Shown piece by piece: positions 63,788-64,000 of a stretch of DNA of 64,000 nt. Made by a program: the position numbers and the translations under genes. The notes below the pieces were generated by a model, which was not told the origin of the DNA, did not search any database, and saw only the letters and a list, made by a program, of their open reading frames with translations. The DNA lies in assembly GCA_015698045.1 (NCBI GenBank), contig BLAL01000020.1, forward strand, positions 496,001-560,000, read 5' to 3'. Within the stretch, counting starts at the first letter, position 1. Each line of letters begins with the position of its first letter. The stretch comes from Rhizophagus clarus (lineage: Eukaryota; Glomeromycota; Glomeromycetes; Glomerales; Glomeraceae).

Positions 63788-64000
63788 TGCAGATCCTTTG
63801 ATTGTAGGATAAAAATTCAATTTTATCACAAAAAATATTCACTTAAAAATTAATGTTAGTTAAACAAAATTTTTATAAATTTAAATTTAAAAGACATTTC
63901 ATAAAATATTGAAATAGTATTAAATTTAGTTAGCAGAAAATAAAAGTTCAATATTTTTGTGATAAAATTGAATTTTTACCCTACAAACAGAAGGTCTGCA
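63788..64000. mobile_element. foldback MITE with about 50-bp terminal inverted repeats
   Basis: The left arm starts TGCAGATCCTTTGATTGTAG, followed by GATAAAAATTCAATTTTATC and ACAAAAAATATT. The reverse complement of the window end starts TGCAGACCTTCTGTTTGTAG, followed by GGTAAAAATTCAATTTTATC and ACAAAAATATT. Arms agree over about 50 bp with few mismatches. The spacer of about 110 bp is non-coding. It ends exactly at the window edge, so the outer boundary and target duplication cannot be checked. Confidence 0.75.

Overview
The window is extremely AT-rich eukaryotic nuclear DNA, most likely from an arbuscular mycorrhizal fungus (Glomeromycotina, Rhizophagus-like). That assignment is inferred from the gene families (single-exon F-box/LRR proteins, a BTB-BACK-TLDc protein, decayed Tyr-kinase-like genes), the AT-rich intergenic DNA and the transposon content. 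No database search was possible. Few host genes are intact: three F-box proteins (15432-16949 +, 36151-37572 -, 60102-61541 +) and one two-exon BTB/TLDc protein (49727-51217 +). All four look like members of expanded families that supply substrate receptors to SCF or cullin-3 ubiquitin ligases. No tRNA, rRNA or CRISPR was recognised.

Most of the rest is mobile DNA of different ages. The centrepiece is a full-length and apparently intact non-LTR retrotransposon (22807-31582). It has two long ORFs: ORF1 (RRM-like, CCHC knuckle, coiled coil) and ORF2 (AP endonuclease, reverse transcriptase, RNase H). It ends in an AAAT-type tail and is bounded by an exact 18-bp target-site duplication. Degraded relatives lie at 34395-34960 (-), 51655-56890 (+, interrupted by a Tc1/mariner element at 55370-56818) and 56890-57800 (+). 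A 97-bp severely 5'-truncated copy with its own 16-bp duplication is at 46924-47020. Two hAT transposase fossils (4270-5850 +, 41480-41976 -), a mariner fossil (about 17700-18270 -) and several small inverted-repeat elements complete the set.

Layout: 1-6500, decayed coding-like DNA, a diverged repeat family and a hAT fossil. 6500-15350, almost featureless AT-rich DNA. 15350-17000, F-box gene 1. 17700-20600, mariner fossil and about 750-bp diverged repeats. 22789-31600, the complete LINE. 32235-35440, a Foldback-like element built from about 175-bp repeats in opposing orientation. 36100-37900, F-box gene 2 with a telomere-like TTAGGT-rich upstream region. 37985-40010, composite repeat A/B. 40330-43030, GC-rich palindromic clusters, a MITE-like element, a hAT fossil and a 3-copy tandem repeat. 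46908-47036, the mini-LINE. 48745-51650, the same A/B repeat family in the other orientation, enclosing the BTB gene and apparently supplying its TATA-like sequence. 51655-57996, nested LINE, Tc1 and MITE. 58565-64000, two kinase fossils around F-box gene 3, then a tandem array of GC-rich mini-hairpins and a foldback MITE at the window edge.

There is no operon-like cooperation. The host genes are scattered single-gene units in a transposon-rich, gene-poor compartment.
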